Below are positions 56,978 to 64,000 of a stretch of DNA of 64,000 bases, one piece after another. The stretch spans positions 11,836,001-11,900,000 of the forward strand of contig NZ_JAPNKC010000001.1 in assembly GCF_026626705.1 (NCBI RefSeq), read 5' to 3'. The notes under the pieces were generated by a model, which did no database searches, had not been told where the DNA came from, and saw nothing but the letters and a program-made list of their open reading frames with translations. Within the stretch, counting starts at the first letter, position 1, and every line of letters starts with the position of its first letter. The DNA is from Pyxidicoccus sp. MSG2. GTDB lineage: Bacteria; Myxococcota; Myxococcia; Myxococcales; Myxococcaceae. The position numbers were made by a program, and so were the translations under genes.

Positions 56978-58873
56978 ATGAAGCGCGGCACCCGGTGGCT
57001 CGTTGCATGTTTTTCGCTCTCACTCGCGGCTTGCGGCTCGGAATGGCCGGAGGCGGCCCAGGCGCCTCGGGAAGAGGGCGTCTCCCGAATCGCGGACATC
57101 GAGGCGGCGCTGCGCGCGCTGCCGGGCACGGAAGTCCTCGGCCTGAATGACGACGGCGTGCCGTACATGCTCGGCGGTCCGCTGGGCGAGACGGGCCGGG
57201 GCATCACGGGGGCCTCGGCCCGCCAGGCGCATGCGCTGCTGACGCCGGCGATCGAGCGCATCACCCCGGTGTTCCGCCTCCGAACTCGGGACCTGGTGCC
57301 CCTGAGCACCTCCACGGACGAGCAGGGCCACACGCACCTGCGCTACGCCCAGACGAAGAATGGCCTGCCGGTGGTGGGGCAGCAGCTCATCCTCCACCTG
57401 GACGAGAAGGGCCGCGTGTACTCGGTGAACGGCACCGCCCGGGATGGCGAGAGCGTCGCCTCCGAGCCGCGCATCAGCGCACAGGCCGCGCGCCAGTCGG
57501 CGCTGGGCTCCACGAAGGGCGGCAACACCGTCGTCGGTGAGCCCCGGCTCGTCTACGTGCGCGCGCCCGCGACGGAGCGCCTCACGCTGGCCTTCCAGGT
57601 CCAGGTGGAGGGCGAGGAGGACGGCACGCCGGTGCGCGACCAGGTCTTCGTGGGAGCGCTCGACGGAGCCGAGGTCTGGCGCTACGCGGAGGTCCACCCC
57701 GCGAGGAACCGCCGGGTCTGCTCGGTGGGCGGCACGAACAACGGCACCTGCCGCAACGAGGGGCAGCCCGCGACGGGTGACGCGGCCATCGACACGGCCT
57801 ACGACAACCTGGGCCGGTTCTACGACTGCTTCAACGTGAACTTCGGGCGGGACAGCTACAACGGCGCGGGCGCGCAGCTCTACGCGCGCGTGCACTACAT
57901 GAGCAGCTACGCGAATGCGTACTGGGACGGCACCGGCATGGTGTGCGGCGACGGGAATGGCTCCACCGTCGGCCCGTTGTGCGCGGACCCGGACATCGTT
58001 GTCCACGAGGTGACGCACGCGGTGACGGACACCACCTCCGGCCTCATCTACTCGGGTGAGCCCGGCGCTCTGTCCGAGGCGTACTCCGACATCTTCGCCG
58101 CGTACTGCCACAGCTGGATCACCGGCCCGTGGATCATGGGCACCGACGTGTGGAACATCGCGGAGCTGGCGTGGACGCCCTCCACGGCTGGGGATGCGCT
58201 GCGGTACATGGACGACCCCAAGCGGGACGGCGCCTCGCTGGACTACTACGCCGACTACAACTCGACGGTCGACGTGCACTACGCCTCGGGCATCATCAAC
58301 CTGGCGTTCAAGCTGCTATCCACCGGTGGCCTGCACCCGCGCGGCCGCTCCACGGTGAACGTGCCGGGCATCGGCATCCAGGCCGCGGGACGCATCTTCT
58401 ACCAGGCCAACCTGAACTACTTCACCGCGAGCACCACCATGGCCCAGGCGAAGACGTACACCCGCACGGCCGCGCAGGCCCTGGGCTACGGCACGGCCAT
58501 CCTGGATGCGGTGGACAAGGCCTGGCAGGCGGTGGGCGTGGGCGTGACCACTCCGCCTCCGAGCTGCACGCTGCTGACCAATGGCGTCGTCCGCACCGGC
58601 ATCTCCGGCGCGGCGGGATCGCAGCAGTACTTCTGCCTGGATGCGCCGGCCAACGTGCCCGTCGCCATCACCATGAGCGGCGGCACGGGGGACGCGGACA
58701 TGTACGTGAAGTTCGGCGCGGCCCCGACGACGGCCTTGTATGACTGCCGGCCATACCTCACCGGCAACAACGAGACGTGCAACCTGGCCGCGCGCACCAC
58801 GGCGGGGCGCTACTGGATCATGCTGCGCGGCTACTCGGCCTACTCGGGCGTGTCGCTCAAGGGCCAGTACTGA
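56978..58873 (+). CDS. M4 (thermolysin-like) metalloprotease with C-terminal PPC domain
   Basis: A 631-residue secreted protease. The ATG at 56978 with GGGGAAG begins a lipoprotein-type signal (LVACFSLSLAACGS). The FTP/PepSY-like propeptide is about 45-230 (TPVFRLRTRDLVPL, GLPVVGQQLILHL). The catalytic domain has HEVTH (His343, His347) with SEAYSD (Glu about 367) and VHYASGIINLAF with the later catalytic His. A PPC domain of about 85 residues ends the protein (GDADMYVKFGAAP, WIMLRGYSAYSG). Length and order match secreted myxobacterial M4 enzymes. It is probably used for predation or nutrient acquisition. Confidence 0.95.
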   Translation: MKRGTRWLVACFSLSLAACGSEWPEAAQAPREEGVSRIADIEAALRALPGTEVLGLNDDGVPYMLGGPLGETGRGITGASARQAHALLTPAIERITPVFRLRTRDLVPLSTSTDEQGHTHLRYAQTKNGLPVVGQQLILHLDEKGRVYSVNGTARDGESVASEPRISAQAARQSALGSTKGGNTVVGEPRLVYVRAPATERLTLAFQVQVEGEEDGTPVRDQVFVGALDGAEVWRYAEVHPARNRRVCSVGGTNNGTCRNEGQPATGDAAIDTAYDNLGRFYDCFNVNFGRDSYNGAGAQLYARVHYMSSYANAYWDGTGMVCGDGNGSTVGPLCADPDIVVHEVTHAVTDTTSGLIYSGEPGALSEAYSDIFAAYCHSWITGPWIMGTDVWNIAELAWTPSTAGDALRYMDDPKRDGASLDYYADYNSTVDVHYASGIINLAFKLLSTGGLHPRGRSTVNVPGIGIQAAGRIFYQANLNYFTASTTMAQAKTYTRTAAQALGYGTAILDAVDKAWQAVGVGVTTPPPSCTLLTNGVVRTGISGAAGSQQYFCLDAPANVPVAITMSGGTGDADMYVKFGAAPTTALYDCRPYLTGNNETCNLAARTTAGRYWIMLRGYSAYSGVSLKGQY

Positions 58874-58889
58874 CCTTGCATCAACTCCG

Positions 58890-58916
58890 GGCGTCCCGTG
58901 CACAGGACGGGACGCC
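58890..58916. terminator. Bidirectional terminator hairpin
   Basis: GGCGTCCCGT and ACGGGACGCC form a perfect 10-bp stem with a 7-nt loop, between the convergent protease and Cys-rich lipoprotein genes. Confidence 0.7.
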
Positions 58917-58927
58917 TGGTCATCCGC

Positions 58928-59248
58928 CTACTGCAGCTCGCAGACGCCGCAGACGGGCTTGATGAGCTTCCAGCCGCCACAGGTCCCGTTGGGGTAGCAG
59001 CAGCGCTCGTAGTAGGAGCCGCGCAGGCCATATTGCGTGGTGGGGTACGTGCACGTCCCGCACGTCGTGTACTCGGTCTTCGAGGTGATGTAGCCCCCGG
59101 TGCTGCACAGCGGCGTCGTGCCGATCTCCTGCTCCACCTGCGCCGGGTCCTCGGACGTGAGGGGCTCGTCGGAGATGTCGGCGGGACCGCAGGCGGACAG
59201 GCCCAGGGCGAGGCAGGTGGCGAACAGCAGGCGCATCTTCCGGTTCAT
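58928..59248 (-). CDS. Small Cys-rich lipoprotein
   Basis: A 106-residue lipoprotein. AGGAG lies 7 nt before the ATG at 59248, with a signal ending ALGLSACGP. The mature part has an acidic stretch (DEPLTSEDPAQVEQEIG) and then eight Cys in about 55 residues, such as TTCGTCTYP, ERCCYPNGTCGG and PVCGVC. This indicates a disulfide-rich secreted domain. The layout (short acidic linker followed by a C-rich core) is common for small myxobacterial surface lipoproteins. No family is recognised. It converges with the M4 protease gene. Confidence 0.75.
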   Translation of the reverse strand: MNRKMRLLFATCLALGLSACGPADISDEPLTSEDPAQVEQEIGTTPLCSTGGYITSKTEYTTCGTCTYPTTQYGLRGSYYERCCYPNGTCGGWKLIKPVCGVCELQ

Positions 59249-59430
59249 GAGGGGCTCCTTGAGTGGAGGGACGCGAGTGCGCATCCCGGTGGAACCCCCA
59301 GTATGACTCAACGGCCGAGCATCGACCTACGGCCACCGGGTGACAGCTGCTGTTCCAGCTCGGCTCCGCTCAAGCGCTCCTGTTGCGCAGGGTCGAGCAG
59401 CGCGTGCCGCAGCTCGTCGTCACTGCCGCG

Positions 59431-60900
59431 TCAGTGCGGCGCGACCGCGTCCGCCGTGGAGATGGGCGTCCCGGTGTTCCGGGACACGCGGGGGAAGAAC
59501 AGCCCGGCGGCGAAGGCGGCGACGGAGAAGGCGCAGATGAGCCAGAAGTTGATGGTGAGGCCCGAGCCAAGCGCGCCGCTGAGCGTCTTCAGGACCTCCG
59601 GCGGCACGCCGTGTCCATGCTCGGGGCCGAGCAGTGCATTCGCGGCGGAGATGGGGATGCTCGGGTCCTTCATGAGCTGGGACACCATGACCCCGCCCAT
59701 GATGCCCACGCCGAGCACGCCGCCGATGGTGCGGAAGAACATGTTGCTGGCGGTGGCCACACCGCGCAGCTCCCAGCCCACGCTGGTCTGCACCGCGATG
59801 AGCAGCGCGGTGGATGCGAAGCCCAGGCCCACGCCGAATACACCCATCGCCAGCTGGAGCAGGAGGATGGGCGAGTCCGGCTTGAGGAGCAGCGCCATCG
59901 CCCCGGTGCCCGCCACGGTCAGCCCGAGCCCTCCGACGATGAGCGGGCGGAAGCCCGTCTTGAGCATCAGCCGTCCCGCGAACAGGGCGGCGGTCGGCCA
60001 GGCGACGATCATCGGGGTGATCATCCCGCCCGCCAGCGTGGGCGAGCCTCCGAGCACGGCCTGGACGTAGAGCGGCACGTAGGTGGTGGCTCCGAACATC
60101 GCCGCGGAGAAGCAGGCGCCCGCCACGGAGGAGATGGCGATGGCGGGCTGCTTGAAGATGGTCATGGGGATGACGGGCTCCGGCGCCCGGCGCTCCACGA
60201 AGACGAAGGCGACGAGCAGGACGACCGCCGCGGGCAGCGCCCACAGGTTCCGCCCGAGGCCCTGGACGCCGAAGAGCAACGCCACCACGCCAGCGGCGAG
60301 CAGCGTCGCGCCCGCGTAGTCGAGCTGCTGCGGCCTGCGCTTCACCTGCTCATGGAAGAAGGTCATCAACAGGAGCGAGGTGGCCACGCCCACGGGGACG
60401 TTGATGAAGAAGATCCAGTGCCAGGAGAGGTACTTCACGATGAGGCCGCCGGTGAGCGGGCCCACCAGCCCGGCGATTCCCCAGACGGCGCTGAAGGCGC
60501 CCTGCACCTTCGCGCGCTCCTCGATGGTGTAGATGTCCCCGATGATGGTGAGCGAGACGGGCTGCATGGCCCCCGCGCCCAGTCCCTGCAGGGTGCGGAA
60601 GGCGATGAGCATGCTCATCGAGGTGGACAGACCACTGGCAATGGAGCCGACGAGGAACAGGCCGGTGCCGAAGAGGAGGATGGGCTTTCGCCCGTACAGG
60701 TCCGACAGCTTCCCGTAGATGGGGACGGTGATGGTGGAGGACAGCATGTACGCGGTGAAGACCCACGCGTAGCTCTGGATGCCTCCCAACTCGCCGACCA
60801 CGGTGGGCATGGCGGTGGAGACGACGGTGACCTCCAGCGCCGCCATGAAGAGGCTCAGGGCGAGGGCCAGGGTGGTCAGGGGACGATGGGTCTTTCGCAT
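59431..60900 (-). CDS. DHA2-family MFS multidrug exporter (EmrB/QacA type)
   Basis: A 489-residue transporter with about 14 TM segments. The first is TLALALSLFMAALEVTVVSTAMPTV (motif D1-like LDxTVVxVALP, here with E-V-T-V-V). The loop GKLSDLYGRKPILLFGTGLF is motif A, and GAMQPVSLTIIGDIYTIEER is motif C-like. It exports drugs or metabolites with proton antiport. No adjacent membrane-fusion gene or regulator exists, so the substrate is open. The ATG at 60900 carries no striking ribosome site. Confidence 0.9.
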   Translation of the reverse strand: MRKTHRPLTTLALALSLFMAALEVTVVSTAMPTVVGELGGIQSYAWVFTAYMLSSTITVPIYGKLSDLYGRKPILLFGTGLFLVGSIASGLSTSMSMLIAFRTLQGLGAGAMQPVSLTIIGDIYTIEERAKVQGAFSAVWGIAGLVGPLTGGLIVKYLSWHWIFFINVPVGVATSLLLMTFFHEQVKRRPQQLDYAGATLLAAGVVALLFGVQGLGRNLWALPAAVVLLVAFVFVERRAPEPVIPMTIFKQPAIAISSVAGACFSAAMFGATTYVPLYVQAVLGGSPTLAGGMITPMIVAWPTAALFAGRLMLKTGFRPLIVGGLGLTVAGTGAMALLLKPDSPILLLQLAMGVFGVGLGFASTALLIAVQTSVGWELRGVATASNMFFRTIGGVLGVGIMGGVMVSQLMKDPSIPISAANALLGPEHGHGVPPEVLKTLSGALGSGLTINFWLICAFSVAAFAAGLFFPRVSRNTGTPISTADAVAPH

Positions 60901-61005
60901 GGAATCGGAGCCGGGGACGCGCCCTTGTAACGGGAGCGGGCAGGGACCGCCACCGTCATGCGGGCCCTGCCTGTCATTCCGTCCAGCGTCAGCGAGGCCG
61001 CACGC

Positions 61006-61488
61006 TCAGCGAAGGTCCGTGCCCTCTTCGCGGAGCTGCCGGGCGGCCCGCTTGATGGCGGCGCGGATGCGCACGTAGGTGCCACACCGGCAGACGTTGT
61101 CGCTCATGGCCGCGTCGATGTCCGCGTCCGTCGGGTCCAGGTTCTTCCGCAGGAGCGCGACGGCGGCCATGATCTGCCCGGGCTGGCAGAAGCCACACTG
61201 CGCGACGTCCTCCGCAATCCACGCCTGCTGCACGGGATGGAGCCCCTCACCGCCCAGCCCTTCGATGGTGGTGACGCTCGCGCCCGCCACGCCGCTGACG
61301 GATTGGATGCAGGGTCGGAAGGCCTCGCCCTCCAGGTGGCTGGTGCACGCGCCGCACACGCCCACGCCGCAGCCGTACTTCGGGCCCGTCACGCCAAGCA
61401 TGTCTCGCAGAGCCCAGAGCAACGGAAGGTCCGCCGGGGCCTCTACCGACACCGTCTGGCCATTGAGGATGAACTGGTAGGCCGGCAT
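61006..61488 (-). CDS. Two-[2Fe-2S] ferredoxin subunit of a molybdenum oxidoreductase
   Basis: A 160-residue IorA/XdhC-like small subunit. An N-terminal plant-type [2Fe-2S] site CGVGVCGACTSHLEGEAF near 42-60 is followed by a helical domain with the second cluster, CGFCQPGQIM near 97 and CRCGTYVRI near 131. It moves electrons from the molybdenum site. It starts 2 nt after the large subunit stop, so both are co-translated. The size matches isoquinoline 1-oxidoreductase alpha subunits. The electron acceptor is not encoded nearby. Confidence 0.93.
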   Translation of the reverse strand: MPAYQFILNGQTVSVEAPADLPLLWALRDMLGVTGPKYGCGVGVCGACTSHLEGEAFRPCIQSVSGVAGASVTTIEGLGGEGLHPVQQAWIAEDVAQCGFCQPGQIMAAVALLRKNLDPTDADIDAAMSDNVCRCGTYVRIRAAIKRAARQLREEGTDLR

Positions 61489-61490
61489 GG

Positions 61491-63641
61491 TCAGGCTCCT
61501 GCGTCGAGCAGCGGGAAACGGGTGGGCATGGTGCCGGTCGCTCGCGCGATGGCATTGGTCAGGGCCGCGGCGGCGCTCGGGTAGCCGAGCTCTCCCACGC
61601 CGCCGACGCGGTCGTCAGAACGGACGAGGTGGACTGCGATCTCGGAGGGGGCGTGCCTCATGCGGAGCCACCGGTAGTCGGCGAAGCTGCCTTCGCGCAC
61701 GGCGCCGGCGTCGATGTGGATGCCGGCGCTCAGGGTGGTGGAGAACGCGTCGATGGCCGCGCCCTGGAGCTGGGCCTCGATGCTCTTCGGGTTGATGGGC
61801 AGCCCGACATCGGCGGCGATGACCACGCGCAGGACCCTGGGAGCCTCGCCGGTGACGTCGACCTCGACGAGGTGGGCGATGGCGCTGTCCCACTCCTCGA
61901 GGACGGCGACGCCCTGGGCGACTCCGGGCGGCAGGGACCTGCCCCACGCGCCTTCGAGCACCACCTTGTCCAGCACGGCCTTCAGCCGGCTCGACGTGAG
62001 TTGCGAGCGCCGCAGCTCCACCGGGTCGCGCCCGAGCTCGCGGGCGAGCTGGTCGACGAACACCTCGTTGGCCACACCGACCTGGCTGGTGAACACCGAG
62101 CGGAACGACGCGGTGGGGATGGGGAGGGAGACTTCTCGAAGCTCCTGGCCCACCAGTCCGAAGCGGTATGGCACGTGCTGCGTCAGCGCGAAGAACGTCG
62201 CGCTGGTCACCTCGGGAAGGACGATGCCGAGCAGGGAGGTGAGGACGTCCCCGAAGCCATGGGGGAACTCCACGGTGGGGATGGCGGCGCGGTGGTTCCA
62301 GCCGAGGATGGAGCCATTCGCGCCGACATACGCGAGGATGCGATGGTGGCTGGCCGGCCGGTAGCGCCCGTGCCGCATGTCATCGTTGCGGGTCCACATC
62401 AGCTTCACCGGCCGCGAGAGCGCACGCGAGATGAGCGCGGCCTCCACGGCGGCCTCGGCGAAGAACCGGCGGCCGAATCCGCCTCCGGCCCGAGCGGTAT
62501 GCACGGTGACCCGCTGCGGGGTGAGTGCCCAGCCCAGCGCCTGGGCGACTTCGCGCTGGACGAACTTCGGGTCCTGCGCGCCCAGCCAGAGCTCGGCGCT
62601 GTCGACCGTCACGCGGGCCACGCAGCTCTGCGTCTCCATGGGCGCGTGGGCGAGGTACGGGAAGTCGAAGCGCCCTTCCAGCGTGCGCGCAGTGAAAAGG
62701 GGAGGAAGGGGACGCGCGCCAATGGCGTCGCGCAGGCGGGTGCGGATGTCCGGGTCGGACAGGTGGCTGGCCGGGCCGGGATCCCAGGAGACGCTCAACG
62801 CATCCCGGGCCGCGAAGGCCTGCGAGAAGTTCCCGGCGGCGACCGCCACGCCCGTGGGAATGCGTGCCACGCCGAGCACGCCCGGCATCGCCAGCTCCGC
62901 CGACGCGTCGAAGTCCCGCACCGTGCCGCGCAGCGTGGGAGGCCGGGCGACCACCACCGGCACCGCGCCGGGGATGTCCAGGTCGAGCGCGTACCGCGCC
63001 TCCCCGGTGACGAGCTGCGCGGCGTCGATGCGACCCGTGGGCTGGCCGACCACGGTGTACGCGCTCGGGTTCTTCGGCTGGGCTGAGACGAGGAGGAGCA
63101 GCACGCGCGCCGCGTCCTCGGCCAGCGAGCCATAGCCTGCCCGGCGCCCGTCGGGAGCAACCACCTCACCGTTCACGGTGGTGAGGCTCTGCGCCGACAC
63201 GTGCCAGCGATTCGCGGCCGCGGTGACGAGCCGGGCGCGGGCCGTCGCGGCCGCGGCGCGGATGGGGCCCGCGAGGTAGCGCATCGTCGACGAGAGCCCG
63301 GTGAGCTGGATGACCCACCGGGAGTCCGCATCGGCGGTGCGCACCTCCACCGAGCCGAGGCTGACATCCAATTCCTCGGCTACGAGCATGGCCACGCCGG
63401 TGGTGATGCCCTGTCCCATCTCCGTGCGAGGAAGGGTGGCGTGGATGCCTCCATCGGTCTGGATGGCGATGTAGGCATTGAGCGCGGTCTCGGCGGTGGC
63501 CGCCTCGGTCTCCGCCGCGTCGGCCCCTGGGACGTCGAGCCCCAGCCGTGCCGCGACCACCAGCGCGGGTGAGGCCACCACCCAGGTGAGGAACCGGCGA
63601 CGATCCACCACGACTTCATTCGGTTTGGACGTGTCCGCCAT
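61491..63641 (-). CDS. Molybdopterin-binding oxidoreductase large subunit, Tat-exported
   Basis: A 716-residue xanthine-dehydrogenase-family large subunit, closest in layout to isoquinoline 1-oxidoreductase beta (IorB). Residues 1-45 hold a Tat signal (VVVDRRRFLTWVVASPALVV). Mo-site blocks follow in order: LPRTEMGQGITTGVAML near 78, GGGFGRRFFAEAAVEAAL near 386, VGEL-type GGVGELGYPSAA near the C-terminus. The Glu base is in VGELGYP. The ATG at 63641 begins the Tat peptide. No third FAD subunit is present, as expected for this type. Substrates are likely N-heterocycles or aldehydes, but this is unproven. Confidence 0.93.
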   Translation of the reverse strand: MADTSKPNEVVVDRRRFLTWVVASPALVVAARLGLDVPGADAAETEAATAETALNAYIAIQTDGGIHATLPRTEMGQGITTGVAMLVAEELDVSLGSVEVRTADADSRWVIQLTGLSSTMRYLAGPIRAAAATARARLVTAAANRWHVSAQSLTTVNGEVVAPDGRRAGYGSLAEDAARVLLLLVSAQPKNPSAYTVVGQPTGRIDAAQLVTGEARYALDLDIPGAVPVVVARPPTLRGTVRDFDASAELAMPGVLGVARIPTGVAVAAGNFSQAFAARDALSVSWDPGPASHLSDPDIRTRLRDAIGARPLPPLFTARTLEGRFDFPYLAHAPMETQSCVARVTVDSAELWLGAQDPKFVQREVAQALGWALTPQRVTVHTARAGGGFGRRFFAEAAVEAALISRALSRPVKLMWTRNDDMRHGRYRPASHHRILAYVGANGSILGWNHRAAIPTVEFPHGFGDVLTSLLGIVLPEVTSATFFALTQHVPYRFGLVGQELREVSLPIPTASFRSVFTSQVGVANEVFVDQLARELGRDPVELRRSQLTSSRLKAVLDKVVLEGAWGRSLPPGVAQGVAVLEEWDSAIAHLVEVDVTGEAPRVLRVVIAADVGLPINPKSIEAQLQGAAIDAFSTTLSAGIHIDAGAVREGSFADYRWLRMRHAPSEIAVHLVRSDDRVGGVGELGYPSAAAALTNAIARATGTMPTRFPLLDAGA

Positions 63642-63726
63642 GCGGCGAGCATGGCACACGGTCCACGGTGCGAGAACCCGTGATCCCGGCGAGCCTCGAA
63701 CCAGGTCACGTGGTAAGGCTCCGGGC

Positions 63727-64000
63727 ATGACCGTTCGGCAGTTCGACGTGGTGGTGCTCGGCTCCGGTCCGGGCGGAGAAGGCGCTTCGATGAAGGCGGT
63801 GAAGTCCGGCCGCCGGGTGTGCACCGTGGAGCAGAGCCCCTTCGTGGGCGGCGCCTGCACGCACACCGCGACGATTCCTTCCAAGGCGCTGCGCCATGCG
63901 GTGCAGCGGCTCGTGGACGTGCAGGGCGACCATCCGGAGCTACGTGCGGAGCTGGCGCGCACCACCACCCTCAAGGACATGCTGCGCGCGGCGTCCTCGG
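63727..64000 (+). CDS. sthA: Soluble pyridine nucleotide transhydrogenase-like flavoprotein, 3' end outside window
   Basis: The visible 91 codons start MTVRQFDVVVLGSGPGGEG, then VEQSPFVGGACTHTATIPSK. The FAD-binding Rossmann motif and the T-I-P-S-K-A-L-R-H block are those of SthA, where lipoamide dehydrogenase would carry a CxxxxC disulfide; only one Cys is seen here. SthA moves hydride between NADH and NADP+. The gene continues beyond the window. It is divergent from the molybdenum oxidoreductase gene, with 85 nt between them. Confidence 0.85.
   Translation, partial: MTVRQFDVVVLGSGPGGEGASMKAVKSGRRVCTVEQSPFVGGACTHTATIPSKALRHAVQRLVDVQGDHPELRAELARTTTLKDMLRAASS

Noticed and set aside
56812..57150. 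Open frame starting in the A+T-rich island (hydrophobic start)
   Set aside because: It overlaps the M4 protease start in another frame, has no ribosome site and changes to Arg/Gly-rich shadow sequence.
1..64000. Mobile elements, prophage or attachment sites
   Set aside because: I saw no transposase, integrase, resolvase or phage structural gene, and no long terminal repeats. Absence is by eye only.
1..64000. tRNA and rRNA genes
   Set aside because: No TTCGANTC-type T-loop with flanking cloverleaf pattern or rRNA signature was noticed in intergenic regions. A tRNA search program would be decisive.

Overview
The window is very G+C-rich, bacterial, densely coded and almost free of mobile DNA. 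Gene content points to a myxobacterium of the Myxococcus/Corallococcus/Pyxidicoccus type: many lipoproteins of unknown function, a Hanks-type Ser/Thr kinase with the myxobacterial 'HRDIS' catalytic loop, several sensor proteins, an NRPS cluster, CotH-type proteins and sulfatases. The genus assignment is inference. I saw no rRNA or tRNA gene, transposase, integrase or convincing CRISPR array. Products are called from motifs read by eye, without database searches.

Layout. 1-4.0 kb: a truncated FAD monooxygenase, a seven-TM Ser/Thr kinase and a predicted outer-membrane beta-barrel. 4.0-11.7 kb: a minus-strand run of a beta-lactamase-fold serine hydrolase with TPR tail, a membrane histidine kinase, a lipoprotein, a dikinase-like lipoprotein with GWD-like domain order, and two more lipoproteins. 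11.8-17.7 kb: a tight five-gene minus-strand operon of CotH-like kinase, VTC-domain polyphosphate polymerase, OprO/OprP-like porin, thymidylate-kinase-like protein with a 27-residue repeat tail, and DUF4956 membrane protein. Together these look like a polyphosphate or surface-phosphorylation system and are one of the two most interesting regions. 17.9-25.9 kb: a lipoprotein/partner pair resembling polymorphic-toxin delivery pieces, a DUF2716-like protein, an ADOP/MacB-type permease, a lipoprotein, an MBL-fold hydrolase and a lipoprotein with one haem-binding motif.

26.4-34.6 kb: a compact biosynthetic cluster on the plus strand, made of an NRPS (C-A-PCP-C, no thioesterase), an alpha-oxoamine synthase, a CitE-like lyase, a MaoC hydratase and an MDR enoyl/quinone reductase. 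The last three could build or tailor an acyl-CoA, the synthase could turn it into an aminoketone, and the terminal C domain could join that amine to a peptidyl thioester. This model is inference. 34.6-45.3 kb: an acid-stress-like neighbourhood of porin, exported glutaminase, glutamate decarboxylase and MgtC/SapB protein, interleaved with three sulfatases lacking signal peptides.

45.4-64 kb: a zinc-peptidase/ATP-grasp pair, an SMR exporter, a RelE/ParE-like small protein, a histidine kinase and a chemoreceptor, an MFS transporter, a polyprenyl synthase/GbsR-like regulator/GGCT-fold operon, small genes, a repeat patch next to an A+T-rich stretch, an M4 metalloprotease, a Cys-rich lipoprotein, a DHA2-type exporter, a two-subunit molybdenum oxidoreductase and the start of a transhydrogenase-like flavoprotein gene cut by the window edge.
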